In this document: positions 35,051-43,387 of the stretch, in pieces
Layout of the letters: the number at the start of each line of letters is the position of its first letter
Numbering within the stretch: the first letter of the stretch is position 1
Position numbers and translations under genes: made by a program
Notes under the pieces: generated by a model
Told to the model about the DNA's origin: nothing
Database searches by the model: none
The model's input: the letters and a program-made list of their open reading frames with translations, nothing else
From: Chitinophagaceae bacterium
GTDB lineage: Bacteria > Bacteroidota > Bacteroidia > Chitinophagales > Chitinophagaceae
DNA length: 58,510 nucleotides
NCBI GenBank assembly: GCA_016786745.1
Contig: JAEUVS010000150.1
Coordinates: 1 to 58,510, forward strand
Reading direction: 5' to 3'

Positions 35051-35367
35051 CCTGCTTTCGCAGGAATGTGTTCTCTTACTTTTTGTGCTGGTTGCTTAGC
35101 GATGTGAATCGTTCTCCACTGTTGCTGAATAGGTGAAACTTCTTCAAGTTCCGGAGTAATCTGCAAATGGTCTACGGTAAATTCCTTGGATGCTTCGTAA
35201 ATGTAATTTATACCAGCAAAGAAAAATGACGCACCAATGATGAGCAAGCTGGTAATTTCAATAAGATGTCCTCTGCCCCCGGTTCCTGTAACAAAAACAT
35301 ATCCTGCCAATGCCATTCCACCTATTCCGAATACCAATAAGAGGTATCCCAATGTCCGCTTTTGCAT
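35047..35367 (-). CDS. Small membrane protein, function unknown
   Basis: The 106-residue protein has two membrane helices (about 6-28 and 36-56) and a soluble C-terminal tail of about 45 residues. I do not recognise a family. Its TAA stop overlaps the TAG of the GH63 gene in the sequence TTAG. It is divergent from the antiporter gene across a 218-bp gap. Confidence 0.65.
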   Translation of the reverse strand: MQKRTLGYLLLVFGIGGMALAGYVFVTGTGGRGHLIEITSLLIIGASFFFAGINYIYEASKEFTVDHLQITPELEEVSPIQQQWRTIHIAKQPAQKVREHIPAKAG

Positions 35368-35585
35368 GAAAATCTATTTTCACTCAATATTGCAAACGGT
35401 GTGCCTGTCTGCTTTAATGGCAAGTAGTCCGATTCTTATCAATGTTATCTTATATTAAATTTAACTCACAGTGTTATGTTTACACCATTTGAGTACTTAC
35501 CTATATCATTAATATCAAATATATTCCTGCCGCAAAAGTGTAGACGCGTAATTGTTTCGCGACAGAATTCAATCAAATTGTAGAT

Positions 35586-37421
35586 ATGGATCAGCAATCT
35601 TTCCTTTTTCAGGCGCTTGTTTACCTGGCCGCGGCTGTTCTTCTTGTTCCTTTTTCAAAAAAACTTGGACTTGGTTCAGTGCTCGGCTATCTCCTTGCAG
35701 GCATAATTATAGGTCCTGCCGTGCTCGGTTTTGTTGGAACTGAAGGCGAAGACATTATGCACTTTGCTGAATTTGGTGTTGTTATGATGCTGTTCCTGAT
35801 CGGGCTGGAAATAGATCCCGAAAAACTGTGGAAGTCGCGCGGGGCTATACTTGGGATGGGCGGATTACAGGTTGCCCTTACAACAGTAGTAGCAGGCGCA
35901 TTGACGTATATGATCGGTTTAGATTGGCGATCATCTGTAGCGCTCGGCATGATCATATCACTTTCTTCAACTGCGATAGTAATGCAAACGCTTACAGAGA
36001 AAGGCTTATTAAAAACAAGAGCGGGCCAGAATGCGTTTTCCGTATTGCTTTTCCAGGACGTTGCGGTTATTCCCATGCTGGCGTTTTTCCCATTATTGTC
36101 TGAAAGCACCGGCGATACGAATCCCAACCACTATGCTGGCCCAACACTGGTTTCAGCGCTTCCCGCATGGGCGCACACGTTAGTAGTGCTGGGTTCAGTG
36201 GTGGTTATCATTTTTGCAGGCCGTTATCTCGTAAGGCCGTTATTTAACCTGATTGCTAAAACACGGCTACGCGAAATATTCACCGCTACGGCATTATTAT
36301 TAATAATTGGCATCGCTGTATTAATGACAGAGGTAGGACTTAGTCCCGCGCTTGGTACCTTTCTCGGCGGCGTTGTTTTAGCGAACAGCGAATACAGGCA
36401 CGAACTGGAAAGCGACATCGAACCGTTTAAAGGACTTCTGTTAGGATTATTTTTCGTGGCTGTCGGCGCGTCTATAAATTTTTCACTCATATTCGAACAA
36501 CCACTTACGATTATTGGCATTGTGCTGGCGATCATGGTGATGAAAGCAATCGTTCTTTTTGCGTTGGCAAAATTGAGTAAGATGACTTCAAGCCAGAATG
36601 TGTTATTTGCTTTGTCGTTATCGCAGATGGGAGAATTCGCATTCGTGTTGCTGTCGTATACGATGCATGAGGGAATAATTTCAAAAGACATTTCAGATAC
36701 GATGATGGCCGTGGTCGCCATCAGTATGGCGATAACTCCCTTACTTATGCTGTTGAACGAAAGAATCTTACAGCCATGGATATACGCAAAATCGCAGTCT
36801 AACGGTAATGACAAACCGGCAGATCAAATTGACGAACGAAATCCTGTAATAATTGCAGGTTTCGGTCATTTTGGAAATATAATCGGTCGCTTTCTTCGCG
36901 CGCACAACATCGGAACTACTATTCTCGATACCGACTCCGATCGGCTTGAATTGCTTCGGAAGATGGGCTTTAAAGTTTATTATGGAGATGCGTCGCGGTA
37001 TGAGTTGCTTCACGCTGCCGGCGCAGCCCATGCGAAATTGATCATCCTTGCCCTTGAACCGCCGGAGAAAAGGATAGAAGTGATAGAAACCATCAAAAAA
37101 CACTTCCCGGACCTTCAAATGTTTGTAAGAGCAAAAAACCGGTACGACGCATATGATCTGATGAATGCCGGCATGCTGCATGTGTACCGCGAAACAATAG
37201 ACACATCATTACGCTTAGCCGTCGACGTTATGAATGCTTTGGGTCACAAGGCCGATTCACCGGAGCGCGCAGCAAAAAAATTCCTGTTCCAGGACGAAGC
37301 GAACCTCAAAACGCTCGCATCCATCCGGAACACGGAAGAGTACATTGTTACCGCCAGGTCGTACATAGAAGAATTGGAGAAATCACTTCGCGCTGATATG
37401 TCGGACGGCCAGCCAGTTTAA
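35586..37421 (+). CDS. CPA2-family cation/proton antiporter with TrkA-N domain (KefB/KefC-like)
   Basis: The 611-residue protein has about 12 membrane helices (residues 7-390), with the core LIGLEIDPEKLW and the helix-breaking SLSSTAIVMQTL. An RCK/TrkA-N nucleotide-binding domain follows at about 408-525 (VIIAGFGHFGNIIGRFL, with the GxGxxG-like turn). Family members exchange K+ or Na+ for protons; Kef proteins are glutathione-gated, but no KefF/KefG gene is nearby. The gap at 35368-35585 holds its promoter. The kinase-RapZ-C gene starts 41 bp downstream on the same strand. Confidence 0.92.
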   Translation: MDQQSFLFQALVYLAAAVLLVPFSKKLGLGSVLGYLLAGIIIGPAVLGFVGTEGEDIMHFAEFGVVMMLFLIGLEIDPEKLWKSRGAILGMGGLQVALTTVVAGALTYMIGLDWRSSVALGMIISLSSTAIVMQTLTEKGLLKTRAGQNAFSVLLFQDVAVIPMLAFFPLLSESTGDTNPNHYAGPTLVSALPAWAHTLVVLGSVVVIIFAGRYLVRPLFNLIAKTRLREIFTATALLLIIGIAVLMTEVGLSPALGTFLGGVVLANSEYRHELESDIEPFKGLLLGLFFVAVGASINFSLIFEQPLTIIGIVLAIMVMKAIVLFALAKLSKMTSSQNVLFALSLSQMGEFAFVLLSYTMHEGIISKDISDTMMAVVAISMAITPLLMLLNERILQPWIYAKSQSNGNDKPADQIDERNPVIIAGFGHFGNIIGRFLRAHNIGTTILDTDSDRLELLRKMGFKVYYGDASRYELLHAAGAAHAKLIILALEPPEKRIEVIETIKKHFPDLQMFVRAKNRYDAYDLMNAGMLHVYRETIDTSLRLAVDVMNALGHKADSPERAAKKFLFQDEANLKTLASIRNTEEYIVTARSYIEELEKSLRADMSDGQPV

Positions 37422-37462
37422 AGGGAAATCTTATATATTAAACCTTTATTTTTACCGTCCGT

Positions 37463-38911
37463 ATGGAGGAAATAATAAAAGAAATAAGAGAACTTTTTGA
37501 GAAGGAAGTGGGACTGCCTGTATCACGGGTTGAAAAGTTGCCGCAAAGTGGCAGCGATCGTATTTATTTCAGAGTTCACTCCAATGACAACACATTTATT
37601 GCCACCTATGGCCGAAATACGAAAGAAAACTCAACGTTCATATATTTTTCGAAGCATTTCAGGGCGAGCGGTTGTCCCGTTCCCGAAATTTTAGCGGTAA
37701 ACGCGAGCAACACCATTTATTTACAGGAAGATTTTGGAGATATTTCGCTGCTGAATAAACTTGATGAACTGGGCTACACAGAAGAGGTATTCAGGCTGTT
37801 TCAACAATCTCTTAAGCAACTCGCGCACCTGCAAATAAAAGGCGATCAAAACCTCGACTACCAGTATTGCATTACAAGCAAAGAGTTTGGCAAGCAGGCC
37901 ATCCTGAGCGACCTGCTGTATTTCAAATATTATTTTCTTGATACCCTCCAGATTCCCTACGATAAAGAAAAATTGCTGGAAGAATTTGACGCGCTCGCAA
38001 CCTTCTTAACCAACACCGATTATAAGTTTTTTATGTTCCGCGACTTTCAAAGCCGCAACATAATGATCAAAGACGACCAGGTGCATTATATAGATTTCCA
38101 GGGCGGAATGAAAGGCGCACTTCAATATGACGTTGCGTCGATGCTGTGGCAGGCCAGGGCCGAACTACCAGAAGAATGGAAAAACAGGTTGCTCAACTTT
38201 TATATCGATTGCGCAGAAGAACAGCTGGGGACTCCAATTAACCGGCCGCGATTCATCAGCCAGTACAACGGGTATGTACTTATCCGGTTGTTGCAGGTTC
38301 TCGGCGCCTATGGTTTCAGGGGGTTATTCGAAAGAAAAGCTCATTTTCTCACCAGCATTCCGCTGGCGCTAAATAATCTCAAGTCGTTTCTCACGAACCA
38401 GGGTGCCGGTATCGAGGTACCCGAATTCGGGCGATTGCTGAACATCATTACCGGTGATGAAGTCGTGAACAGGTTCAGGCCCGCTCAGGCCAACGAACAA
38501 ACGCCGCTTGTGGTGCACATCAACAGCTTCTCATACAAAAATGGAATACCGCCGGATATCAGCGGTAATGGCGGGGGATTTGTATTTGATTGCAGGGGCT
38601 TGTTAAACCCCGGCAGATTTGAAGAATACAAGAAACTAACAGGTCGCGATAAGTCGGTGCAGGATTTTCTTGAGCAGCGTACGAAGATGGCAGACTTCCT
38701 CAACAGCATTTTCACAATTGTTGATATTTCCGTTGAAGATTATATCAAAAGAGGCTTCAGCGACCTGCAGGTAAGTTTCGGATGCACCGGCGGACAACAC
38801 CGAAGCGTATTTGCTGCTGATAGTCTCGCGCGTCATTTGAAGAATAAGTTCAAAGTGAAAATCAAATTGAGCCACGTGGTGCAGGATGCCAAAAACTGGA
38901 TCAACACCTGA
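37463..38911 (+). CDS. AmgK-like kinase fused to a RapZ C-terminal domain
   Basis: The 482-residue protein is a two-domain fusion. Residues 1-325 are an APH-type sugar kinase resembling AmgK (anomeric MurNAc/GlcNAc kinase): LQEDFGDISLL, catalytic-loop RDFQSRN (D194, N199), and metal-binding DFQGG (D211). The usual HRD histidine is phenylalanine (F192). Residues 348-470 match the C-terminal domain of RapZ, which senses glucosamine-6-phosphate in E. coli: NSFSYKNGIP, VFDCRGLLNP, and GCTGGQHRS (440-448). The P-loop kinase domain of classical RapZ is absent. Its stop overlaps the next gene's start (TGATG). A role joining amino-sugar recycling to control of cell-wall precursor supply is an inference. 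Confidence 0.87.
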   Translation: MEEIIKEIRELFEKEVGLPVSRVEKLPQSGSDRIYFRVHSNDNTFIATYGRNTKENSTFIYFSKHFRASGCPVPEILAVNASNTIYLQEDFGDISLLNKLDELGYTEEVFRLFQQSLKQLAHLQIKGDQNLDYQYCITSKEFGKQAILSDLLYFKYYFLDTLQIPYDKEKLLEEFDALATFLTNTDYKFFMFRDFQSRNIMIKDDQVHYIDFQGGMKGALQYDVASMLWQARAELPEEWKNRLLNFYIDCAEEQLGTPINRPRFISQYNGYVLIRLLQVLGAYGFRGLFERKAHFLTSIPLALNNLKSFLTNQGAGIEVPEFGRLLNIITGDEVVNRFRPAQANEQTPLVVHINSFSYKNGIPPDISGNGGGFVFDCRGLLNPGRFEEYKKLTGRDKSVQDFLEQRTKMADFLNSIFTIVDISVEDYIKRGFSDLQVSFGCTGGQHRSVFAADSLARHLKNKFKVKIKLSHVVQDAKNWINT

Positions 38912-39813
38912 TGATGTACCGTATTGTATATGGTCTACTCTACCTGTTATCACTGCTTCCCCTTAGAATGCTGTTCATTTTATCGGATGGACTTTATGTG
39001 TTACTCTATTATGTGATCGGCTATCGCAGGAAGGTGGTGAGAGGTAACCTCCAATTGGCGTTCCCTCAAAAAACTTTTGAAGAGCGTAAGCGGATAGAAA
39101 AACAGTTCTACAAAAATTTCATTGACAACTTTATTGAAACGCTGAAGTTATTGTCGGGCGGCGTAAAATTCGGGACGAAACATTTTGCAGCCGACACCTC
39201 ATTGATGGAACAGGAGTATGCGAAAGGCAAAAAGCTGCAGTTTTATCTCGGTCATAATTTCAACTGGGAACTCGCAAATATCGCGGTGGCGCCGCGCACA
39301 TCGTACCCAATGATTGCTGTTTACCTGCCGGTAAAGAACCAGGTATTCGAAAAACTGATGCTCAAAATTCGTGGTGTGAGCGGTAATGCCGTAGTACCCG
39401 CGACGGACATGAAAAACGCGATGTTGCCTTACCGGAACAAAATTTACTTGTTGGCGCTTATCGCCGACCAGGTGCCGGGCGATCCATCACAGGCTTACTG
39501 GATGAATTTTTTTGGCGTGCCCACTCCATTTATGCGTGGACCGGAACGCGGGGCCATCGCAGGAAATTTTTCCGTGATGTTCGGCGAATTCATCAAAATC
39601 AAACGAGGATACTATCGCCTGGAATATGAACTCTGCACCAGCGAAGCAGCGACGATGCCGAGGGGAGAAATTACGCGGCAGTATGTACGTTATCTCGAAA
39701 GAGTAATTACTGAACACCCGGAAATGTGGCTATGGAGCCACAGGCGATGGAAAAAGGAATGGAGGCCCGAATACGGTAAACTGTGGATCGATGACAGGCA
39801 TCCCGTTCCTTAG
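38911..39813 (+). CDS. LpxL/HtrB-like lysophospholipid acyltransferase
   Basis: The 300-residue protein belongs to the lipid A biosynthesis acyltransferase (LPLAT) family that adds acyl chains to lipid A or related lipids at the inner membrane. It has an N-terminal membrane helix (about 2-30). The family motifs include RGNLQLAFP near residue 45, a catalytic-type H-x4-E pattern (GHNFNWELA at about 113-121), and a C-terminal WLWSHRRWK. It starts on ATG 38911, whose first base is the last base of the kinase-RapZ-C stop, so the two genes are translationally coupled. Its TAG overlaps the TAA of the convergent sulfur gene. Confidence 0.92.
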   Translation: MMYRIVYGLLYLLSLLPLRMLFILSDGLYVLLYYVIGYRRKVVRGNLQLAFPQKTFEERKRIEKQFYKNFIDNFIETLKLLSGGVKFGTKHFAADTSLMEQEYAKGKKLQFYLGHNFNWELANIAVAPRTSYPMIAVYLPVKNQVFEKLMLKIRGVSGNAVVPATDMKNAMLPYRNKIYLLALIADQVPGDPSQAYWMNFFGVPTPFMRGPERGAIAGNFSVMFGEFIKIKRGYYRLEYELCTSEAATMPRGEITRQYVRYLERVITEHPEMWLWSHRRWKKEWRPEYGKLWIDDRHPVP

Positions 39814-41216
39814 TTAAGCACGCTGTTCTCTTTACTGATACTAATCTTTTGGAGGTTCTTTATTTTCTCCCATCCACCAACTACGTTACGGATATTATGT
39901 ATGCCCTGCTTCTTGAACAGTGATGCGGCGATTACGCTTCTATAGCCGGTGCCGCAGTGAATATAGATGTTCTGGTTGTCTTCAAAATTTGAAAGCATCG
40001 CAGGATCCGTGAGTTCATCGAGTGGCATGTTTACAGCGCCTGAAATATGACCATCGCCAAATTCGGTTTCCCTGCGAACATCAACTACCACGAGGTTTTC
40101 GTCAAAGGGCAGATCCATCGCCAGTTCATCCGGTTCAACATCAATAACCATGTCTATATTCCCGCCCGCTTTTTGCCACGCGTCGAAACCGCCGTTTAGA
40201 TAGCCTTCTATCTTAGAAAATCCTACACGGGCGAGGCGTATGACCGCTTCCTTTTCAAGCCCGTTCGGGGCAACCAGTAAAATTGGTTTTTCGAAAGAAA
40301 GTATTGCACCTGCCCACTCGGCAAATCGGCCCTCAAGACCTATGCTGATCGAGTCAGGAATAAACCCGGCTGTAAATTGTGTTGCGCGGCGGGTGTCGAG
40401 AACGGACACCTCGTCATCCTTCATCCGCTCTTTAAATTGTTCGACTGTAAGAGGTGTCAACCCTTTTTTTAGAATTTCGTCGAGGCTGTCGTAGCCTTCT
40501 TTATTGATACGTGCGTTGATCGGAAAGTACTGTGGCGGCACATCCAAATCTTTTGTAACGGAATTGATGAACTCTTCCCTCGTTTGAGGTTGCAGGGCGT
40601 AGTTCGTCTGCTTTTGTTCGCCGATAGTGCTCGTTGTTTCCGGGCCAAGATTTTTGCCGCAGCTGCTGCCTGCGCCATGAGCCGGATATACCAGCACATC
40701 ATCAGGCAGTGGCATTATCTTGTTCTGCAACGAGTCGTACATAATGGAAGCGAGCTCTTCCTTCGTCATGTTTCCGCTGCTGAGGTCCGGGCGACCCACA
40801 TCACCCACGAAAAGTGTGTCACCTGTAAAAATCGCATAAGGGTTCCCGTTTTCGTTTCTGAGAAGATAGCATGTAGATTCGAGGGTGTGGCCAGGTGTGT
40901 GAATTACTTCTATGGTAACGTTTCCGAGCTTAAAAATTTCGCCATCCTTTGCAAGATGAATGGGAAAGTTGGTTTCAGTGTTAGGACCATAGACGATAGG
41001 CGCACCGGTAGCTTTGTGCAGATCGAGGTGACCGCTTACAAAATCCGCATGAAAGTGGGTTTCGAAGATGAATTTGACCTGTGCATTTTGCTCCGAAGCA
41101 AGCTGAAGATAGTCCTCAATATCCCTTAACGGGTCTACAATTGCGGCTTCTCCGTTGCTTTCGATATAGTACGCGGCTTCGCTAAGGCAACCTGTATAAA
41201 GTTGTTTGATAAGCAT
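39810..41216 (-). CDS. CstB-like persulfide dioxygenase-rhodanese fusion
   Basis: The 468-residue protein has an MBL-fold persulfide dioxygenase domain at about 1-228, with iron ligands H54, H56, D58, H63, H110, D133 and H180. A first rhodanese-like domain (about 256-353) lacks the catalytic Cys; it has LLVAPNG at that place. A second rhodanese domain (about 370-460) keeps it (C421 in IHCGTGYRS). This order, dioxygenase-inactive-active rhodanese, is that of CstB, the sulfide-detoxifying enzyme of Staphylococcus. The ATG at 41214-41216 is preferred to a TTG two codons upstream. It follows its ArsR-family neighbour by about 18 bp on the same strand. Confidence 0.9.
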   Translation of the reverse strand: MLIKQLYTGCLSEAAYYIESNGEAAIVDPLRDIEDYLQLASEQNAQVKFIFETHFHADFVSGHLDLHKATGAPIVYGPNTETNFPIHLAKDGEIFKLGNVTIEVIHTPGHTLESTCYLLRNENGNPYAIFTGDTLFVGDVGRPDLSSGNMTKEELASIMYDSLQNKIMPLPDDVLVYPAHGAGSSCGKNLGPETTSTIGEQKQTNYALQPQTREEFINSVTKDLDVPPQYFPINARINKEGYDSLDEILKKGLTPLTVEQFKERMKDDEVSVLDTRRATQFTAGFIPDSISIGLEGRFAEWAGAILSFEKPILLVAPNGLEKEAVIRLARVGFSKIEGYLNGGFDAWQKAGGNIDMVIDVEPDELAMDLPFDENLVVVDVRRETEFGDGHISGAVNMPLDELTDPAMLSNFEDNQNIYIHCGTGYRSVIAASLFKKQGIHNIRNVVGGWEKIKNLQKISISKENSVLN

Positions 41217-41234
41217 CCGCAAATGTACAAAATC

Positions 41235-41585
41235 CTATTGGTCGGTAAGGCTGTGCACACAGCTCATAATCCCTTCAATACGACCAGCATTTACAGAGTA
41301 GTATATGAACTTTCCGTCCCTTGTCGTTTTCACAACGCCTGCTCTTCTGAGGATAGCCAGATGTTGGGAAGCCACCGATTGTTCGAGCCTTAATTTGATA
41401 TAAATCTCTGTTACGGTGAGTTTTTTGTTCTCATCAATCAGCTTGACGATCTGCTGCCTGAGCTTATGGTTTAAAGCTCGCAGAATCATCGCCGCTTTTT
41501 TAAGGTTTACGAAATCAACTTTTACGGGGGATCCATTCTCCTCTTCCGTCTGCAGGATCATTGAATAGTTATTGGATACATTCAT
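41235..41585 (-). CDS. ArsR-family transcriptional regulator
   Basis: The 116-residue winged-helix protein has the ArsR core with helix-turn-helix VTEIYIKLRLEQSVASQHLAIL in part as LEQSVASQHLAILRRAG, followed by the wing DGKFIYYSV. Only one Cys is visible, near the C-terminus (MSCVHSL); the two-Cys pair of BigR/SqrR is absent, so a sulfur signal is likely from context but not shown. It starts at ATG 41583-41585 (a GTG two codons upstream is possible). It precedes the CstB-like gene by 18 bp and probably controls both. Confidence 0.9.
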   Translation of the reverse strand: MNVSNNYSMILQTEEENGSPVKVDFVNLKKAAMILRALNHKLRQQIVKLIDENKKLTVTEIYIKLRLEQSVASQHLAILRRAGVVKTTRDGKFIYYSVNAGRIEGIMSCVHSLTDQ

Positions 41586-41618
41586 GTTCACATTTTCCTT
41601 TTAGAATACAGCAAATCG

Positions 41619-41650
41619 CAAATTTAGGTTCTTAATTTAAAATGGCACAA
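41619..41650 (-). promoter_or_regulatory. Promoter of the arsR-cstB-like pair
   Basis: On the minus strand a -7 box TAAATTTG (41619-41626) matches the consensus exactly, with a TTG (41648-41650) 21 bp upstream as the -33 element. The repeated gcaaat motif around the -7 box could be an operator for the ArsR protein. Confidence 0.5.
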
Positions 41651-41671
41651 GCGCTAACAAATTAATTTATT

Positions 41672-42364
41672 TTAATACCTGGGCGTACCCGTGTAAACGT
41701 TCTTCAGATATGCTGGTTCAGCGTAAGCAAGGTCAGAAAATTCACGTTTCTTTAATTTTTCCGCTGCTATTTCGGCGAGATCGGCCACATTAAGGAAAAC
41801 GTCGGCAAACACCGCTTTGGAATCAAAGCATAAATTCTGCCATTTTTTACTGCCATTGCCACAAAAGATTACGACATTTTTAGCCATTTCGGCAGCAAAT
41901 GAATCTTTATCAAGCACAATTGCCGCCGGTTCCATCACCTCGTTCAAATCCAGGTCGAAGAGCGACGTAAAAACTTCCATTCTCCTCGCATCGATCATCG
42001 GGCAAATCAGTACCGGGAATTCATGCACGCCGTTGGTCGCGATTTCTTTCTTAACACGCTGTGCAAGCAGCCTCAGGGTGCTTTCAGTAATCAACGGCAC
42101 TCCCAGCGCATAGCACATTCCTTTCGCTGTTGCCATTCCCACACGTAAACCCGTATAAGAACCGGGCCCCGCTGTAATTGCAATTGCAGAAAGATCGCCT
42201 GGCTTTCGTCCCCTTTCTTCAAACAATTCTTTTATAGCTATTTGAATCCACGCCGCATGATCCGTTTGCCTGCTATTTTTTTTGATGCCGATAATATGCC
42301 CGTCATCAGCCAGGCAAATTGCGGCCACCTCGAGCGACGTATCTATCGAAAGAATCAGAGCCAT
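41672..42364 (-). CDS. tsaB: tRNA A37 threonylcarbamoyladenosine complex subunit TsaB
   Basis: TsaB supports TsaD in making t6A at tRNA position 37. The 230-residue ASKHA-fold protein begins ILSIDTSLEVAAICL and has the glycine-rich ITAGPGSYTGLRVGMATAKGM, quoted in part as GPGSYTGLRVGMATAKG. Its ATG lies inside the end of the upstream dehydrogenase-like gene (10-bp overlap), so the pair is co-transcribed. Confidence 0.95.
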   Translation of the reverse strand: MALILSIDTSLEVAAICLADDGHIIGIKKNSRQTDHAAWIQIAIKELFEERGRKPGDLSAIAITAGPGSYTGLRVGMATAKGMCYALGVPLITESTLRLLAQRVKKEIATNGVHEFPVLICPMIDARRMEVFTSLFDLDLNEVMEPAAIVLDKDSFAAEMAKNVVIFCGNGSKKWQNLCFDSKAVFADVFLNVADLAEIAAEKLKKREFSDLAYAEPAYLKNVYTGTPRY

Positions 42365-42978
42365 TGCAATTCATTTAGCCCGGGCGCCACTGTGTAACGC
42401 GCATCAGTTTTTGCAAGTTCTGCCAGCAATGACCGAATTCTGCCGAACCCGATTTTCTCGCCCCATTCAAACGGTCCGTACGGATAGTTTGTACCCAGCT
42501 TCATCGCTGTATCAATCTCTTCGCGTGTGCTCACATTTTCTCCGAGGGCATACCATGCCTCATTCACGATCATTGAAACAATCCGCGGTGTGATCATTCC
42601 CGGAATATCGGGCGATCGGCTGTAAAGCCACCCGAGCTGTTTCAGAATATTCTTAATGTGGTTATCATTACCCGAATGTGCGATTTCCGCTACGTTCCTG
42701 CCTATCATGGTAGGCCACCCGTTAATCCGGATGAACCCGGCTCCGAGGTCGCCGCAGATGTGGATGACCGAGTTTACAAAAACAGGTTGTGGTAACAGAC
42801 GTTTTATTTTTAAAATCCTTTCGCGGTCGTACTCAAAAAGAAGATCAAAATATGCATCGGCCTCAATAATCGTGAGCGAGGCAATGCTATCGGCCCACAC
42901 GATTTCCGTTTCTTCCGGAAATCCTTTCTTCATTAACTCGTCTTTCGCAGATTCATCTGCCAGGATTGCAACAACCAT
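42355..42978 (-). CDS. 3-hydroxyacyl-CoA dehydrogenase-like protein with degenerate N-terminus
   Basis: The 207-residue protein ends with a 3HCDH C-terminal domain (about 105-200): PGMITPRIVSMIVNEAWYAL and GTNYPYGPFEWGEKIG. Its N-terminal half is short and lacks a recognisable GxGxxG NAD-binding turn; full-length enzymes have about 280 residues. It may be a non-catalytic or altered member of the family. It lies 11 bp after the RidA-family gene and overlaps tsaB. Confidence 0.8.
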   Translation of the reverse strand: MVVAILADESAKDELMKKGFPEETEIVWADSIASLTIIEADAYFDLLFEYDRERILKIKRLLPQPVFVNSVIHICGDLGAGFIRINGWPTMIGRNVAEIAHSGNDNHIKNILKQLGWLYSRSPDIPGMITPRIVSMIVNEAWYALGENVSTREEIDTAMKLGTNYPYGPFEWGEKIGFGRIRSLLAELAKTDARYTVAPGLNELQWL

Positions 42979-42989
42979 CGTAAGCAGTT

Positions 42990-43370
42990 TTACCTCGAAG
43001 CAATAATGCTGATCTCTACATTGACATTTTTGGGAAGACCTCTCACCGCTACTGTTTCCCTGGCGGGATAGTCGCCCGTGAAATAACCCGCATAAATTTC
43101 ATTTACAGTTGGAAAGTCCGCCATATCGCTGAGGAATATCGTTGTTTTCACCACGTTGTTGAAGTCCATCTGTGCTTCATGAAGGATGGCGGTAAGGTTT
43201 TTCATTACCTGGATAGTCTCTTCCCTGATATTTTTTGCGTCGATGTTATTTGTTGCAGGGTTGATGGCAACCTGGCCCGATACGAACAGTAGAGACCCTA
43301 CCTGCACGGCCTGGTTGTAGGGGCCTATCGGCGCAGGAGCCCCTGGTGTGTTGATGATTTTTTTTTCCAT
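42990..43370 (-). CDS. RidA-family deaminase
   Basis: The 126-residue protein has the Rid fold: TPGAPAPIGPYNQAVQVG at the N-terminus, LFVSGQVAINP, and ARETVAVRGLPKNVNVEIS with the conserved arginine that holds the carboxylate of enamine/imine substrates. RidA enzymes hydrolyse reactive 2-aminoacrylate-type intermediates. It lies 17 bp after kbl on the same strand. Confidence 0.93.
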   Translation of the reverse strand: MEKKIINTPGAPAPIGPYNQAVQVGSLLFVSGQVAINPATNNIDAKNIREETIQVMKNLTAILHEAQMDFNNVVKTTIFLSDMADFPTVNEIYAGYFTGDYPARETVAVRGLPKNVNVEISIIASR

Positions 43371-43387
43371 GTGGTTGCTGTCTTTTT

